Below are positions 35,563 to 46,128 of a stretch of DNA of 64,000 nucleotides, piece after piece (positions within the stretch are counted from its first letter, which is position 1; the number at the start of each line of letters is the position of its first letter). Under the pieces are notes generated by a model, which was given only the letters and a program-made list of their open reading frames with translations, made no database searches and was not told where the DNA came from. A program made the translations under genes and the position numbers. Origin of the DNA: Fen-999 sp041480065 (GTDB taxonomy: Bacteria > Pseudomonadota > Gammaproteobacteria > Burkholderiales > Rhodocyclaceae); contig JBGOZF010000017.1 in the NCBI GenBank assembly GCA_041480065.1, positions 1-64,000 on the forward strand, in the 5' to 3' direction.

Positions 35563-37869
35563 TCAGAACATCGTGCCCATCTGGAATTGCAGACGTTGCA
35601 CCTTGTCTGTCGATTTCTTGTTGAGCGGTTGCGCAAAACTGAATTTTAGCGGCCCCATGGGCGAACTCCAGGCCACCGACAATCCAGTACTGTAGCGCAA
35701 GTCACCAAGGCTCATCTTCTCGCCGCCGGCCCAGACCTGACCGGCATCGACGAAGGCGCCAAGCCGCAGTGACTTGTCCTGGCCCACGCCGGGCATCGGG
35801 AACAGGAATTCGGCATTGCCGATCAAACGGCGATTGCCGCCGAGACGCTCGTCCGTCGTCGTATCGATGGTTCCCGGCGTACCGAGAGTGTTGCCCTCGT
35901 AACCGCGCACCGAACCGATGCCGCCGGCATAGAAGTTCTTGAAGAACGGCAGCGGATGTCCGCTAATTCCGTTGGCAACTCCGAATTCCGCATTCGTGGC
36001 CAAAGTGTATTGGCGGCTGAGCGGGAAGTAATGCTGGTGCTGCAAGTTGAGCTTGTAGTAGTGGATCGTTCCGCCTGGCAGCGACAGTTCGCCGGCGATG
36101 CGATTCACCGAGCCGCTGGTCGGATAGAGCCGGCTGTCGATCGTGTCCTTGGCCCAGCCGGCGGACGCCAACAGCGTGCGCGAAGTGCGACCGAAATCGG
36201 AAACGTACTGAATAATGCGTTGCGGACTGGTAACGCCGTTGCTTCCGTCATAGACGGTCAGGGTCGTGCTATCGATCGACAACCCGAAGTTGACGTAATC
36301 GTCGTCGCTTATCGGCAAGCCATAGCGAATGCCACCGCCGGTCGACCGGGCGCCGTAGGTGGCGAGACTGCTCAGCGACGAAGTATCGTAGTTCTTGTGG
36401 TAGAGATCGAAGCCGCGGGCAATTCCGTCGACGGTGTAGTAGGGGTCGGTATAGGAAAACGAGTAGAGCTTGCTGGACTTGCTGGTATTGACACCGATCC
36501 CCACATGCTTGCCGCTGCCGAAGAGATTGTCCTGCTGGATCGAACCCGACAGCACCACCTTTTCAGTGCTGGAGAATCCCGCACCTAGCATCAACGCCCC
36601 GGTCGGTTTCTCCTTGACATTGACATTGACGTCGACCTGGTCGGTGGTACCCGGAACAGCTGGCGTTTCGAGGGTCACTTCATCGAAATAGCCCAGACGA
36701 TCGACGCGCGTCCGCGACTTGTTGATCTTCTCGCCGTCGTACCAGCTCGACTCCAACTGTCGCATTTCGCGCCGCACCACTTCGTCGCGCGTGCGCGTAT
36801 TGCCGGTCACGTTGATCCGGCGCACATATACGCGCCGGCCCGGATCGACGAAAATGGTGAATGCGACTTCGTGCTTCTCCTTGTTCATTTCCGGCGCGGC
36901 GTTGACGTTGGCGAAAGCATAACCCTCGTTGCCCAGGCGTTCGCCGATGGCCTTGGTCGACTCCGATAACTTCTCCCGCGAATAGGTTTCACCGGGCTTG
37001 ATCTTGACCAGCCTGATCAGATCTTCTTCGGGCACCAGCATCTGTCCGGCCAGTTTCACCGATGAAACCGAATACTTCTCGCCTTCGGTCACATTGATGG
37101 TGATGTAGATATCCTGCTTGTCGCGCGAAATCGATACCTGGGTGGACTCGACGTTGAACTCGAGATAACCACGGTCCAGGTAGTAGGAGCGCAAAGTCTC
37201 CAGATCGCCCGAGAGCTTCTGCTTCGAGTACTGGTCGTTCTTGGTATACCAACTCAACCAGCCGGGCGGCTGAAGGACGAACAGTCCCAGCAAGTCCTTC
37301 TCGGCGAAGGCATTGGCACCGATGATGTTGATCTGTTTGATCTTGGCGATCTCGCCTTCCTCGATGCTGAAGTTGATGCCGACGCGATTGCGTTCCAGCG
37401 GCGTCACCGTCGTCGTGATCTGCACTGCGTAGTGGCCTTGGCTCAGGTATTGGCGCTTGAGTTCCTGCTCGGCCCGCTCGACCAAGGCACGATCGAATAT
37501 GCGCGACTCGGCCAGGCCCACATCACGCAGTCCCTTCTTCAATTGCTCTTTGTCGAAGGCCTTGAGGCCGACGAAATCGATCGCCGCGATCGCTGGCCGC
37601 TCTTCGACCAGCACCACCAACACGCCCTTGTCCACCTCGAGGCGCACATCCTTGAAGAAGCCGGTGGCGAACAAGGTCTTGATCGCCTGGGCCGCCTTCT
37701 CGTCGGTCATGGTGTCGCCCACCTTGACCGGCAGATAGCTGAATACGGTTCCCGCCTCGGTGCGCTGAATTCCTTCGACGCGGATGTCCTTGATCGTGAA
37801 TGGATCGAAGGCCGAGGCCGAAGATGCGAAGAGTGCTGCAACCAACCCTGCAATCAGGTTCTTGTTCAT
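35563..37869 (-). CDS. bamA: outer-membrane protein assembly factor BamA
   Basis: A 768-residue Omp85 protein, the core of the BAM complex. A signal peptide (AGLVAALFASSASA) is followed by five POTRA domains (to about residue 420; first is FTIKDIRVEGIQRTEAGTVF) and a 16-stranded barrel. The conserved loop-6 motif is VRGYEGNTLG. The C-terminal strand ends in a Phe (QFQMGTMF). It is needed for insertion of outer-membrane proteins including LptD. It lies between rseP and skp. Confidence 0.97.
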   Translation of the reverse strand: MNKNLIAGLVAALFASSASAFDPFTIKDIRVEGIQRTEAGTVFSYLPVKVGDTMTDEKAAQAIKTLFATGFFKDVRLEVDKGVLVVLVEERPAIAAIDFVGLKAFDKEQLKKGLRDVGLAESRIFDRALVERAEQELKRQYLSQGHYAVQITTTVTPLERNRVGINFSIEEGEIAKIKQINIIGANAFAEKDLLGLFVLQPPGWLSWYTKNDQYSKQKLSGDLETLRSYYLDRGYLEFNVESTQVSISRDKQDIYITINVTEGEKYSVSSVKLAGQMLVPEEDLIRLVKIKPGETYSREKLSESTKAIGERLGNEGYAFANVNAAPEMNKEKHEVAFTIFVDPGRRVYVRRINVTGNTRTRDEVVRREMRQLESSWYDGEKINKSRTRVDRLGYFDEVTLETPAVPGTTDQVDVNVNVKEKPTGALMLGAGFSSTEKVVLSGSIQQDNLFGSGKHVGIGVNTSKSSKLYSFSYTDPYYTVDGIARGFDLYHKNYDTSSLSSLATYGARSTGGGIRYGLPISDDDYVNFGLSIDSTTLTVYDGSNGVTSPQRIIQYVSDFGRTSRTLLASAGWAKDTIDSRLYPTSGSVNRIAGELSLPGGTIHYYKLNLQHQHYFPLSRQYTLATNAEFGVANGISGHPLPFFKNFYAGGIGSVRGYEGNTLGTPGTIDTTTDERLGGNRRLIGNAEFLFPMPGVGQDKSLRLGAFVDAGQVWAGGEKMSLGDLRYSTGLSVAWSSPMGPLKFSFAQPLNKKSTDKVQRLQFQMGTMF

Positions 37870-37872
37870 GAC

Positions 37873-39243
37873 CTAGCCCGAGACGAGGCGATTGATATCG
37901 TTGTAGAAGGCAAAAACCATCAAGAGAATCAGCAATCCAAGTCCGATTTGCTGTCCGATTTCCATCACTCGCTCGGAAAGCGGTCCACCCTTGATTAATT
38001 CGGCGAAATAATACAACAAATGCCCCCCATCAAGGACCGGGATAGGCAGTAGATTCAGCACGCCAAGGCTGATACTGATGAGCGCGAGAAACTTGAGGTA
38101 GTGGCCCAGGCCCAGTTGAGCGGATTGCCCCGCATAGTCGGCGATGGTCACCGGCCCGGATATGTTCTTCCAGGATAGCTGGCCGGTCAGCATGCGCCCG
38201 ATCATCCGCACGCTCAAGATCGACGTATCCCACGTCAGCCGAAACGCTCTTGCGAATGCATCGATCGGCCCGAGACGTAGATGAACGACGAGTTGTTTCC
38301 GGGCTTCCGGATCGTGGCGAGGCTCGACACCTATGCGTCCAATGGTTCTCCCTGCTGCTTCTTCACCGCGTGGAACGACTTCCAAAGCCAGGGACCTGGC
38401 GTCGCGCCGGATGGTCAGGGCAAGCGGTTTCCCGGGCGCCTCGACAATGATCTCTACCAACTCGCTCCAGGAACTGATCGGGCGGCCCTCCACCGCCACA
38501 ATCTCGTCACCGACCTGGATTCCGGCCGTTTCCGCGGCTGAACCCGGCCTGATCTTGCCGATCACCGGCCTGATTCGCGGCGTAAATATCCCGAGGCCCA
38601 GTTTCCTGGCGAAGTCCGAGTCCAGTTGATCGACATCGATCTCGCTGGTGTCGAGTTTCCGGAAACTGATCTCGCCGCGCAGGTTCTCCAGTTCCAGTTC
38701 CACGGCTTGATGGTCGAGTACGCTGCGCATGAGTTCCCAACGCAAGTCCGTCAGCGTGGTAATCGGGTTGCCCGACACGCTGCGCACCAGTTCCCCATTC
38801 TCTATTCCCGCCCGGGCTGCAGCCGATGCTGCCGGCGGAGTACCGAGAATAGGGCGCAACTCGTCGACACCGATAACGAAGAGCAGCGCGTATAGCAGGA
38901 CGGCAAGCAGAAGATTCGCACTTGGCCCTGCCAGGACAACCAATGCCCGGCGTCCCACGGACTGACGGTTGAACGCGCGATGAGCCTCTTCCGGTGCCAC
39001 CGGCCCTTCCCGCTCGTCTAGCATCTTCACATAGCCGCCAAGCGGGAACGCCGCCAACGCCCATTCGGTGCCGTCCGGGCCAAAACGGCGACTGACCAGT
39101 GGCTTGCCGAAACCGACGGAAAACCGCAGGACCTTGACGCCGACGAACCGGGCGACCAGGTAGTGGCCCAACTCGTGCACAACAATCAGGATTCCGAGCG
39201 CGATGACGAAGGCACCCAGTGTCCACGCCAGGGAGCCGTGCAT
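37873..39243 (-). CDS. rseP: site-2 zinc metalloprotease RseP
   Basis: A 456-residue inner-membrane protease that cuts anti-sigma factors and remnant signal peptides inside the membrane. The HExxH motif is VVHELGHYLVARFVGV in the first helix; the second metal-binding motif is NLLPIPVLDGGHLLYY near the C terminus. Two PDZ domains lie between. The ATG at 39243 overlaps the dxr stop; a GTG one codon upstream (39246) is also possible. Confidence 0.95.
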   Translation of the reverse strand: MHGSLAWTLGAFVIALGILIVVHELGHYLVARFVGVKVLRFSVGFGKPLVSRRFGPDGTEWALAAFPLGGYVKMLDEREGPVAPEEAHRAFNRQSVGRRALVVLAGPSANLLLAVLLYALLFVIGVDELRPILGTPPAASAAARAGIENGELVRSVSGNPITTLTDLRWELMRSVLDHQAVELELENLRGEISFRKLDTSEIDVDQLDSDFARKLGLGIFTPRIRPVIGKIRPGSAAETAGIQVGDEIVAVEGRPISSWSELVEIIVEAPGKPLALTIRRDARSLALEVVPRGEEAAGRTIGRIGVEPRHDPEARKQLVVHLRLGPIDAFARAFRLTWDTSILSVRMIGRMLTGQLSWKNISGPVTIADYAGQSAQLGLGHYLKFLALISISLGVLNLLPIPVLDGGHLLYYFAELIKGGPLSERVMEIGQQIGLGLLILLMVFAFYNDINRLVSG

Positions 39244-40424
39244 CACTTGCGCCTCCGCTCGATTGCCCGGCGCGCCGCATTGCGGCCCGCGTCGTCAGCC
39301 GCCAGAACGCCGTCCAGGTCCTTCGCGGCAGCGGCCGGCACGGCATCCAGGGACGCCGCAATCACATCCGGAATGCCTAGGAAACGCAATCGTCCTTCAA
39401 GGAATGCCGCCACGGCAACTTCGTTGGCCGCATTCAGAACCGCAGGTGCATTGCCGCCCGCTTTCAGCGCGCGATAGGCCAATTCCAGGCACGGGAAACG
39501 CTGGCGATCCGGTCGTTCGAAATTCAACTGGGCGATCGCGAACAAGTCGAGCGGCGCCACACCCGCCTCGATGCGATCCGGATAAGCGAGGGCGTGAGCG
39601 ATCGGGGTACGCATGTCCGGATTTCCGAGTTCGGCAACAACCGAACCGTCCACGTATTGCACCAGGGAATGGATGACGCTTTGCGGATGAATGACCACCT
39701 CGATCTGTTCGGGCGCGGCATTGAACAACCAGTGCGCCTCGATGACCTCCAGCCCCTTGTTCATCATGGTCGCCGAGTCGACCGAGATCTTGCGGCCCAT
39801 GACCCAGTTGGGATGAGCACAGGCTTCGTCGGGCGTCACCGTGGTCAGCCTTTCCAGGGGTACCGCACGGAAAGGCCCGCCCGAGGCAGTCAGCAATATC
39901 CTGCAGACGCCGGAAGCCGCCAGGCTGCCCGGGAAATCGCGCGGCAGCGACTGGAACACTGCATTGTGTTCGCTGTCGATCGGCAGCAGGATCGCCCCGC
40001 AGCGCGCCACTTCCGACATGAACACCGCCCCGGCCATGACCAGGGCTTCCTTGTTCGCCAGCAGTACCCGCTTGCCGGCGCGCACCGCGGCGAGCGTCGG
40101 CGCCAGACCGGCGGCGCCGACGATCGCGGCCATCACGGTGTCCACCTCCGAAAGCATCGCCACCTGCACCAGCGCTTCAGGCCCGGCCAACACCTCGATA
40201 TCCGTATCGGCCAGCGCCGCAGAGAGCCTGGACGCTTCGGCGGATTCGGCAACCACGGCATAACGCGGCCGATGGCGCCGGCATTGTTTCTCGAGCACAT
40301 CCAAACGCCGATGGCCGGTCAGCGCGACAACCTCGAAGCGATCAGGATGACGGGCCACGACGTCGAGCGTACTGGCACCGATCGAGCCCGTGGCTCCCAG
40401 GACTGTCAGCCGCCGCCGTGTCAT
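39243..40424 (-). CDS. dxr: 1-deoxy-D-xylulose 5-phosphate reductoisomerase
   Basis: A 393-residue enzyme of the MEP isoprenoid pathway. The NADPH-binding start is LGATGSIGASTLDVVARHP; the substrate-site motifs include LANKEALVMAG, PIDSEHNA and LTASGGPFR. It supplies isoprenoid units that UppS uses downstream for the lipid carrier. Its ATG overlaps the cdsA stop as ATGA. Confidence 0.97.
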   Translation of the reverse strand: MTRRRLTVLGATGSIGASTLDVVARHPDRFEVVALTGHRRLDVLEKQCRRHRPRYAVVAESAEASRLSAALADTDIEVLAGPEALVQVAMLSEVDTVMAAIVGAAGLAPTLAAVRAGKRVLLANKEALVMAGAVFMSEVARCGAILLPIDSEHNAVFQSLPRDFPGSLAASGVCRILLTASGGPFRAVPLERLTTVTPDEACAHPNWVMGRKISVDSATMMNKGLEVIEAHWLFNAAPEQIEVVIHPQSVIHSLVQYVDGSVVAELGNPDMRTPIAHALAYPDRIEAGVAPLDLFAIAQLNFERPDRQRFPCLELAYRALKAGGNAPAVLNAANEVAVAAFLEGRLRFLGIPDVIAASLDAVPAAAAKDLDGVLAADDAGRNAARRAIERRRK

Positions 40425-41207
40425 TTGGCCCCCAAATGGATCGCCAGGGCCACCAGCGGCAAGGTCGAGGTCTGACTGTCGATACGATCGAGAACGCCGC
40501 CGTGACCGGGAAGCAGATTGCCGCTATCCTTGACGCCGGCCTGGCGCTTGACCATCGATTCGAACAGATCGCCCACGACGCTGATCGCCGTCAGCAGCAG
40601 GAGAAACAAGCCCCAGCCGAGGTTGTTCATCACCGACAGACCCGCGACGAGTGCGGCGAGAACACCATAAACAAGCGTCGCCACCATGGCGCCGCCTACG
40701 CCCTCCCAGGTCTTGCCGGGGCTGATAGCCGGTGCCAGCTTGGTTCTGCCGACGGCGCGACCGGTGAAATACGCGGCGATGTCGGCCACCCAGACCAGCG
40801 CCATCGACGCAAACAGGAGCCAGGGGTTGCGGTCATGCAGGCCCACCATGGCCGCCCAGGCGGGCACGATGACAATCCAGCCGACTGCATAGACGATCGC
40901 CTGGTGCCCCTTCAACGACCAATGCTGCCAGAGCCAGAACGGGATTACGGCCAGCCAAAACAGGGCCGAGGCGGTCCAGAGTATCGGGAATACAGTGGGA
41001 GCGAAGACGAAGGCAGGCAAGCAGGAGAGCAGCACGGCCGCCGCAAACACAGTGCGCGCATCGCGCCCGACCGCCATCAGTCCGGCCCATTCCCATGCGG
41101 CCAGCCCGGCGACCAGACCGAACGCCGCGGCCGCCATCGGCTTCGCCAGCAGGAAGAGCACACACAGGAAGATGGCCAGCAAGGCCAACGCGGTAAGCAC
41201 CCGCGCT

Positions 41208-41215
<8 letters not shown>
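40421..41215 (-). CDS. cdsA: phosphatidate cytidylyltransferase
   Basis: A 264-residue membrane enzyme with about seven membrane helices that makes CDP-diacylglycerol. The C-terminal signature is intact: a conserved S/D region (GDLFESMVKRQAGVKDSG) followed by LLPGHGGVLDRIDS. It overlaps uppS by eight bases. Confidence 0.95.
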
Positions 41216-42008
<793 letters not shown>

Positions 42009-42022
42009 GACGTGGCCGTGGC

Positions 42023-42580
42023 TCAAATGGCCATCAAATCCTTCTCTTTCTCCGCCAGCGCCTTGTCGACTTCGGCAACGTACCTGTCCGTGAGCTTCTG
42101 GACATCGTCCTGCGCACGCCGCTCGTCATCCTCCGACAGGTCGTGCTTCTTCAGCGCCTCTTTCAGATGCGCAATGGCATCGCGGCGCAGGTTGCGCACG
42201 GCAACCTTGGCATTCTCGCCTTCTTGGCGGACCACCTTGATCAATTCCTTGCGCCGTTCTTCCGTCAGCGCCGGCATCGGCACACGGATCAGATCGCCCT
42301 GGTTGGCCGGGTTCAGCCCGAGGTCGGAGTCGCGAATGGCCTTTTCGACCTTGGCCACCATCGGCTTTTCCCAGGGCTGGACGCCGATGGTACGGGCGTC
42401 GACCAACGTCACGTTGGCAACCTGGCCGAGCGGTACCATGGCGCCGTAGTACTCGACCTGGATATGGTCGAGCAGACCGGTATGTGCGCGACCGGTGCGC
42501 ACTTTCGCCAGGTCATGCTTGAGCGCCTCGACGCTCTTCTGCATCTTCTGTTCGGTCGACTTCCTGAGTTCGGCAATCAT
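42023..42580 (-). CDS. frr: ribosome recycling factor
   Basis: A 185-residue protein that, with EF-G, splits post-termination ribosomes. The conserved parts are KVRTGRAHTGLLDHIQVEYYG, VPLGQVANVTLVDARTIGVQPW and IRVPMPALTEERRKEL. The length is exactly that of the family. It lies after pyrH with a nine-base gap. Confidence 0.97.
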   Translation of the reverse strand: MIAELRKSTEQKMQKSVEALKHDLAKVRTGRAHTGLLDHIQVEYYGAMVPLGQVANVTLVDARTIGVQPWEKPMVAKVEKAIRDSDLGLNPANQGDLIRVPMPALTEERRKELIKVVRQEGENAKVAVRNLRRDAIAHLKEALKKHDLSEDDERRAQDDVQKLTDRYVAEVDKALAEKEKDLMAI

Positions 42581-42589
42581 CGCAAACTC

Positions 42590-43312
42590 CTAACAGTAAA
42601 CCAGGGTTCCCTCGTCCTCGCCCATGACCACCCGCTTCAAGGCTCCCTCCTTGAAAATGGAGAAGACGTTGATCGGCAGTTTCTGGTCGCGGCAAAGTGC
42701 GAACGCTGTCGCGTCCATGACCTTCAGGTCGCGTCCGATCGCCTCATCGAAGCTGATGCGGGCGAATCGGCTGGCGCTCGGATCCTTCATCGGATCGGCG
42801 GTATAGATACCATCCACCTTGGTCGCCTTCAGCACGATCTCGGCGCCGATCTCCGAACCGCGCAGCGCAGCCGCCGTGTCGGTAGTAAAAAACGGGTTGC
42901 CTGTGCCACCACCGAAGACGACTACCTTGCCCTCCTCGAGGTAACGGATGGCCTTGCCGCGGATGTAGGGCTCGACCACCTGCTCGATGTTGAGGGCCGA
43001 CTGCACGCGCGCCGGCAGATTCGCCTGACGCATGGCATCGGCCAGTGCCATGGCGTTCATCACGGTCGCCAGCATGCCCATGTAGTCGGCCGTCGCCCGA
43101 TCCATGCCCGACGAGGCGCCGGCCATGCCGCGGAAGATGTTGCCGCCGCCGATGACGACGCCGATTTCGACGCCGAGATCGGCCACCGCCTTGACCTCGT
43201 TGACAATACGCCACAGCGTGTTGCGATTGATGCCATAGGCATCATCGCCCATCAGCGCTTCGCCCGAGAGCTTGAGCAGGATGCGCTTGTAGCGGGGCGG
43301 GGCGGCAGTCAC
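42590..43312 (-). CDS. pyrH: UMP kinase
   Basis: A 240-residue amino-acid-kinase-fold enzyme that phosphorylates UMP to UDP. Motifs are KRILLKLSGEALMGD, VIGGGNIFRG, VFGGGTGNPFFTTDTAA and KVDGIYTADP. The start is GTG at 43312. It stands between tsf and frr, the conserved order. Confidence 0.97.
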   Translation of the reverse strand: MTAAPPRYKRILLKLSGEALMGDDAYGINRNTLWRIVNEVKAVADLGVEIGVVIGGGNIFRGMAGASSGMDRATADYMGMLATVMNAMALADAMRQANLPARVQSALNIEQVVEPYIRGKAIRYLEEGKVVVFGGGTGNPFFTTDTAAALRGSEIGAEIVLKATKVDGIYTADPMKDPSASRFARISFDEAIGRDLKVMDATAFALCRDQKLPINVFSIFKEGALKRVVMGEDEGTLVYC

Positions 43313-43323
43313 CGGCGCCCCGC

Positions 43324-44217
43324 CTACTTCTTTGCCGCGGCGGCCTGGGCCGCCACTTCGGCGGCGAAATCGGAAACCTTCTTCTCGATGCCCTCGCCGA
43401 CGACATACAGCGTAAAGCCGTTGACTTTGGCGTTCCTGGCCTTGAGCAGTTGCTCGATGGTCTGTTTGCCGTCCTCGGCCTTGACGAAGACCTGGCCGAG
43501 CAGGGTCACGTCCTTCAGATACTTCTGTACCGTCCCCTCGGCGATCTTCTCCAGCATCGCCTCCGGCTTGCCTGCCTCGCGGGCCTTCTCGATGGCGATA
43601 CGGCGCTCGGTGTCCAGAAGTTCGGCCGGCACACCGGAGGCATCGAGGGACTTCGGCTTCGAAGCGGCGATGTGCATCGCCAGATCCTTGGCAAGCTGCT
43701 GATCGCCGCCGGTGACATCCACCAGGACGCCGATCTTGGAACCGCCGTGCACATAGGAGGCAAGCTTGCCCTGGGCTTGCAGACGCTCGAACCGGCGAAT
43801 CGACATGTTCTCGCCGATCTTGCCGACCAGCGCGGTACGGGTCGCCTCGACAGTGGCGCCGTTCAGATCCAGGCCCGACAGTGCGGCCACATCCGCCGGA
43901 TTGTTCTTCGCCACCAGTTCGGCGAGGTTCCTTGCCAGAGCGATGAAGTCATCGTTCTTGGCAACGAAGTCGGTTTCGCAATTGACTTCGACCAGGCTCG
44001 CCAGCGTGCCGTCCGCCGACAGATACAGTCCGACGATACCTTCCGCCGCGATACGGGCAGCGGCCTTGGTCGCCTTGTTGCCGAGCTTGACGCGCAGGAT
44101 TTCCTCGGCCTTGTCCATGTCGCCGCCGGCCTCGGTCAGCGCCTTCTTGCATTCCATCATGGGCGCGTCGGTCTTCTCGCGCAATTCCTTGACCATGCTT
44201 GCGGTGATTTCCGCCAT
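43324..44217 (-). CDS. tsf: translation elongation factor Ts
   Basis: A 297-residue nucleotide exchange factor for EF-Tu. The N-terminal UBA-like part (MVKELREKTDAPMMECKKAL) is followed by the core with the TDFVAKND motif that contacts EF-Tu. It lies downstream of rpsB, separated by 114 bases that contain an inverted-repeat element. Confidence 0.97.
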   Translation of the reverse strand: MAEITASMVKELREKTDAPMMECKKALTEAGGDMDKAEEILRVKLGNKATKAAARIAAEGIVGLYLSADGTLASLVEVNCETDFVAKNDDFIALARNLAELVAKNNPADVAALSGLDLNGATVEATRTALVGKIGENMSIRRFERLQAQGKLASYVHGGSKIGVLVDVTGGDQQLAKDLAMHIAASKPKSLDASGVPAELLDTERRIAIEKAREAGKPEAMLEKIAEGTVQKYLKDVTLLGQVFVKAEDGKQTIEQLLKARNAKVNGFTLYVVGEGIEKKVSDFAAEVAAQAAAAKK

Positions 44218-44266
44218 TGTTCCACTCCAAAGTCAAAATCCTTCGTGCCACTAAGGACATCGAGAT

Positions 44267-44314
44267 CACAGAGAGCGTCTTCCGCTTTTCTCTGCGCCCT
44301 CTGCGATCTCTGTG
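44267..44314. repeat. inverted repeat in the rpsB-tsf spacer
   Basis: CACAGAGA (44267-44274) and TCTCTGTG (44307-44314) face each other, with further CTCTGCG-like repeats between them. Elements with repeated CACAGAG/CTCTGTG blocks occur between genes in many bacteria. On the rpsB transcript it would fold into a hairpin, and could affect how much tsf is made relative to rpsB. Confidence 0.5.
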
Positions 44315-44331
44315 GCTGATGCTTTTCTTTC

Positions 44332-45084
44332 TTACTCCGCCCCGGATTCGTCGACTTCGACGAACTCGTCCTCGCCGCTCACGGCCTGAACGACTTCATT
44401 GAGCGACTGGTTCTTGCCTTCCAGGATCGCGTCGGCCACGCCGCGCGCATAGAGCCGGATCGCGCGCGAGGAGTCGTCGTTGCCGGGGATGACGTAATTG
44501 ACGCCTTCGGGGTTGTGGTTGGTGTCGACCACGCCGATGACGGGGATACCGAGCTTGTTGGCTTCGGTGACGGCAATCTTGTGATAGCCGACGTCGATGA
44601 CGAACAGTGCGTCGGGCAGGCCGCCCATGTCCTTGATGCCGCCAAGGCTCTTCTGAAGCTTGGCCAACTCGCGCTGGAGCATGAGGCCTTCCTTCTTCGA
44701 CATCTTCTCGAAGGCGCCTTCTTCGGCCATTTGCTCCATATCCTTCAGGCGCTTGATCGACTGTTTTACGGTCTTGAAGTTGGTCAGCATGCCACCCAGC
44801 CAGCGCTCGTCGACGCAGGGCATGCCGCAACGCTGAGCCTCTTCGGCGATGATCTCGCGCGCCTGGCGCTTGGTGCCGACGAACATGATGGAGCCCTTCT
44901 GGGCCGCCATCTTCTTGATGAACGCCATCGCCTCGTTGTACTTGGCGAGGGTCTTCTCAAGGTTGATGATATGGATCTTGTTGCGATGGCCGAAGATATA
45001 CGGGGCCATCTTTGGGTTCCAGAAACGGGTCTGGTGGCCGAAATGAACGCCGGCCTCCAGCATCTGGCGCATGGTAGTACTCAT
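44332..45084 (-). CDS. rpsB: 30S ribosomal protein S2
   Basis: A 250-residue S2 protein. Typical parts are MLEAGVHFGHQTRFWNPKM, IHIINLEKTL, PCVDERWLGGMLTNFKT and GIPVIGVVDTNHNPEGVNY. It has an acidic C-terminal tail. It begins the long minus-strand run and has a clear promoter and a leader of about 130 bases. Confidence 0.98.
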   Translation of the reverse strand: MSTTMRQMLEAGVHFGHQTRFWNPKMAPYIFGHRNKIHIINLEKTLAKYNEAMAFIKKMAAQKGSIMFVGTKRQAREIIAEEAQRCGMPCVDERWLGGMLTNFKTVKQSIKRLKDMEQMAEEGAFEKMSKKEGLMLQRELAKLQKSLGGIKDMGGLPDALFVIDVGYHKIAVTEANKLGIPVIGVVDTNHNPEGVNYVIPGNDDSSRAIRLYARGVADAILEGKNQSLNEVVQAVSGEDEFVEVDESGAE

Positions 45085-45227
45085 CAGTATCGATCTCCGA
45101 TATGGGTTGATCCGCCGCCCGGCCGTACCGCACCCCCATGGTTAGGGAAGCACCCATTCGGCGCCGGGCGTGTGAATTTTGCCGTCCGGCCCGCAGTCCA
45201 AGACGCGTAGCCTCTGGCAATCCGGAA

Positions 45228-45257
45228 ATTATAGCCTTTTCCGACACATGGCATCAA
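45228..45257 (-). promoter_or_regulatory. sigma-70 promoter of rpsB
   Basis: On the minus strand a perfect -10 TATAAT (45233-45228) lies 18 bases after a -35 TTGATG (45257-45252). This gives a leader of about 135 bases before rpsB. In other bacteria the rpsB leader is a target of S2 feedback; the GC-rich leader here has room for such a structure, but I cannot define one. Confidence 0.7.
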
Positions 45258-45319
45258 CAACATCCGCGAATCCCCGGTCCGGCAGGTAAAATGACGCCAA
45301 AATCGCCACCGCAGAATTC

Positions 45320-46123
45320 ATGAGCATCCTCATCAAAACCCCCGCCGAAATCGAAGTCATGCGTCTGGCCGGCCGTCTGGCCGGCGAAGTGCTTGACTAC
45401 ATTGCACCATTCGTCAAACCCGGCGTCACCACGGCCGAACTCGACCGGCTTTGCCATGACTACATGATCAACGTCCAGAACTGCGTTCCGGCGCCGCTCA
45501 ACTACGCCCCGCCGGGCTATCCGCCCTACCCCAACTCGATCTGCGCCTCCGTCAACCACCAGGTCTGCCATGGCGTACCGAACGACCGTCCGCTCAAGAA
45601 GGGCGACATCGTGAATCTCGACATCACCACCATCAAGAACGGCTGGCACGGTGATACCAGCCGCATGTTCGTGGTCGGCGACGAGGCTTCCATCCTGGCC
45701 AAGCGCCTGTGCCAGATCACCCACGAATGTCTCTGGCTTGGCATCGCCCAGGTGAAGCCCGGCGCCCATCTCGGCGACATCGGGGCGGCGATTCAACGCC
45801 ACGCCGAGAGCAACGGCTTCTCGGTGGTACGCGAGTTCTGCGGCCACGGCCTCGGCAGGAGTTTCCACGAGGAACCGCAGGTCCTCCACTATGGTAAAGC
45901 GGGCACCGGGCCCGAGCTTCTTCCGGGGATGATCTTCACCATCGAGCCCATGATCAATGCCGGCAAGGCAGCGATCTCCGAGTTGCCGGACGGCTGGACC
46001 ATCGTCACCAAGGACCGCAGTTTGTCGGCCCAATGGGAACACACCATTGCGGTCACCGATAGCGGCGTCGAGGTGCTCACCCTTTCAGCCGGGGCGCCTG
46101 CCAAGCCGGCAATCCCGGCCTGA
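45320..46123 (+). CDS. map: methionine aminopeptidase, type I
   Basis: A 267-residue enzyme that removes the initiator Met. The five metal ligands are visible: Asp in NLDITTIKNG, Asp in HGDTSRMF, His in CGHGLGRSFHEEP, Glu in FTIEPMI and Glu in QWEHTIAVT. It is divergent from rpsB and followed by glnD five bases later. Confidence 0.97.
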   Translation: MSILIKTPAEIEVMRLAGRLAGEVLDYIAPFVKPGVTTAELDRLCHDYMINVQNCVPAPLNYAPPGYPPYPNSICASVNHQVCHGVPNDRPLKKGDIVNLDITTIKNGWHGDTSRMFVVGDEASILAKRLCQITHECLWLGIAQVKPGAHLGDIGAAIQRHAESNGFSVVREFCGHGLGRSFHEEPQVLHYGKAGTGPELLPGMIFTIEPMINAGKAAISELPDGWTIVTKDRSLSAQWEHTIAVTDSGVEVLTLSAGAPAKPAIPA

Positions 46124-46128
46124 AACAC

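Noticed and set aside
45085..45227. Riboswitch or defined ribosomal-protein leader motif before rpsB
   Set aside because: The leader is GC-rich and could fold, but I could not draw a specific conserved structure by eye.
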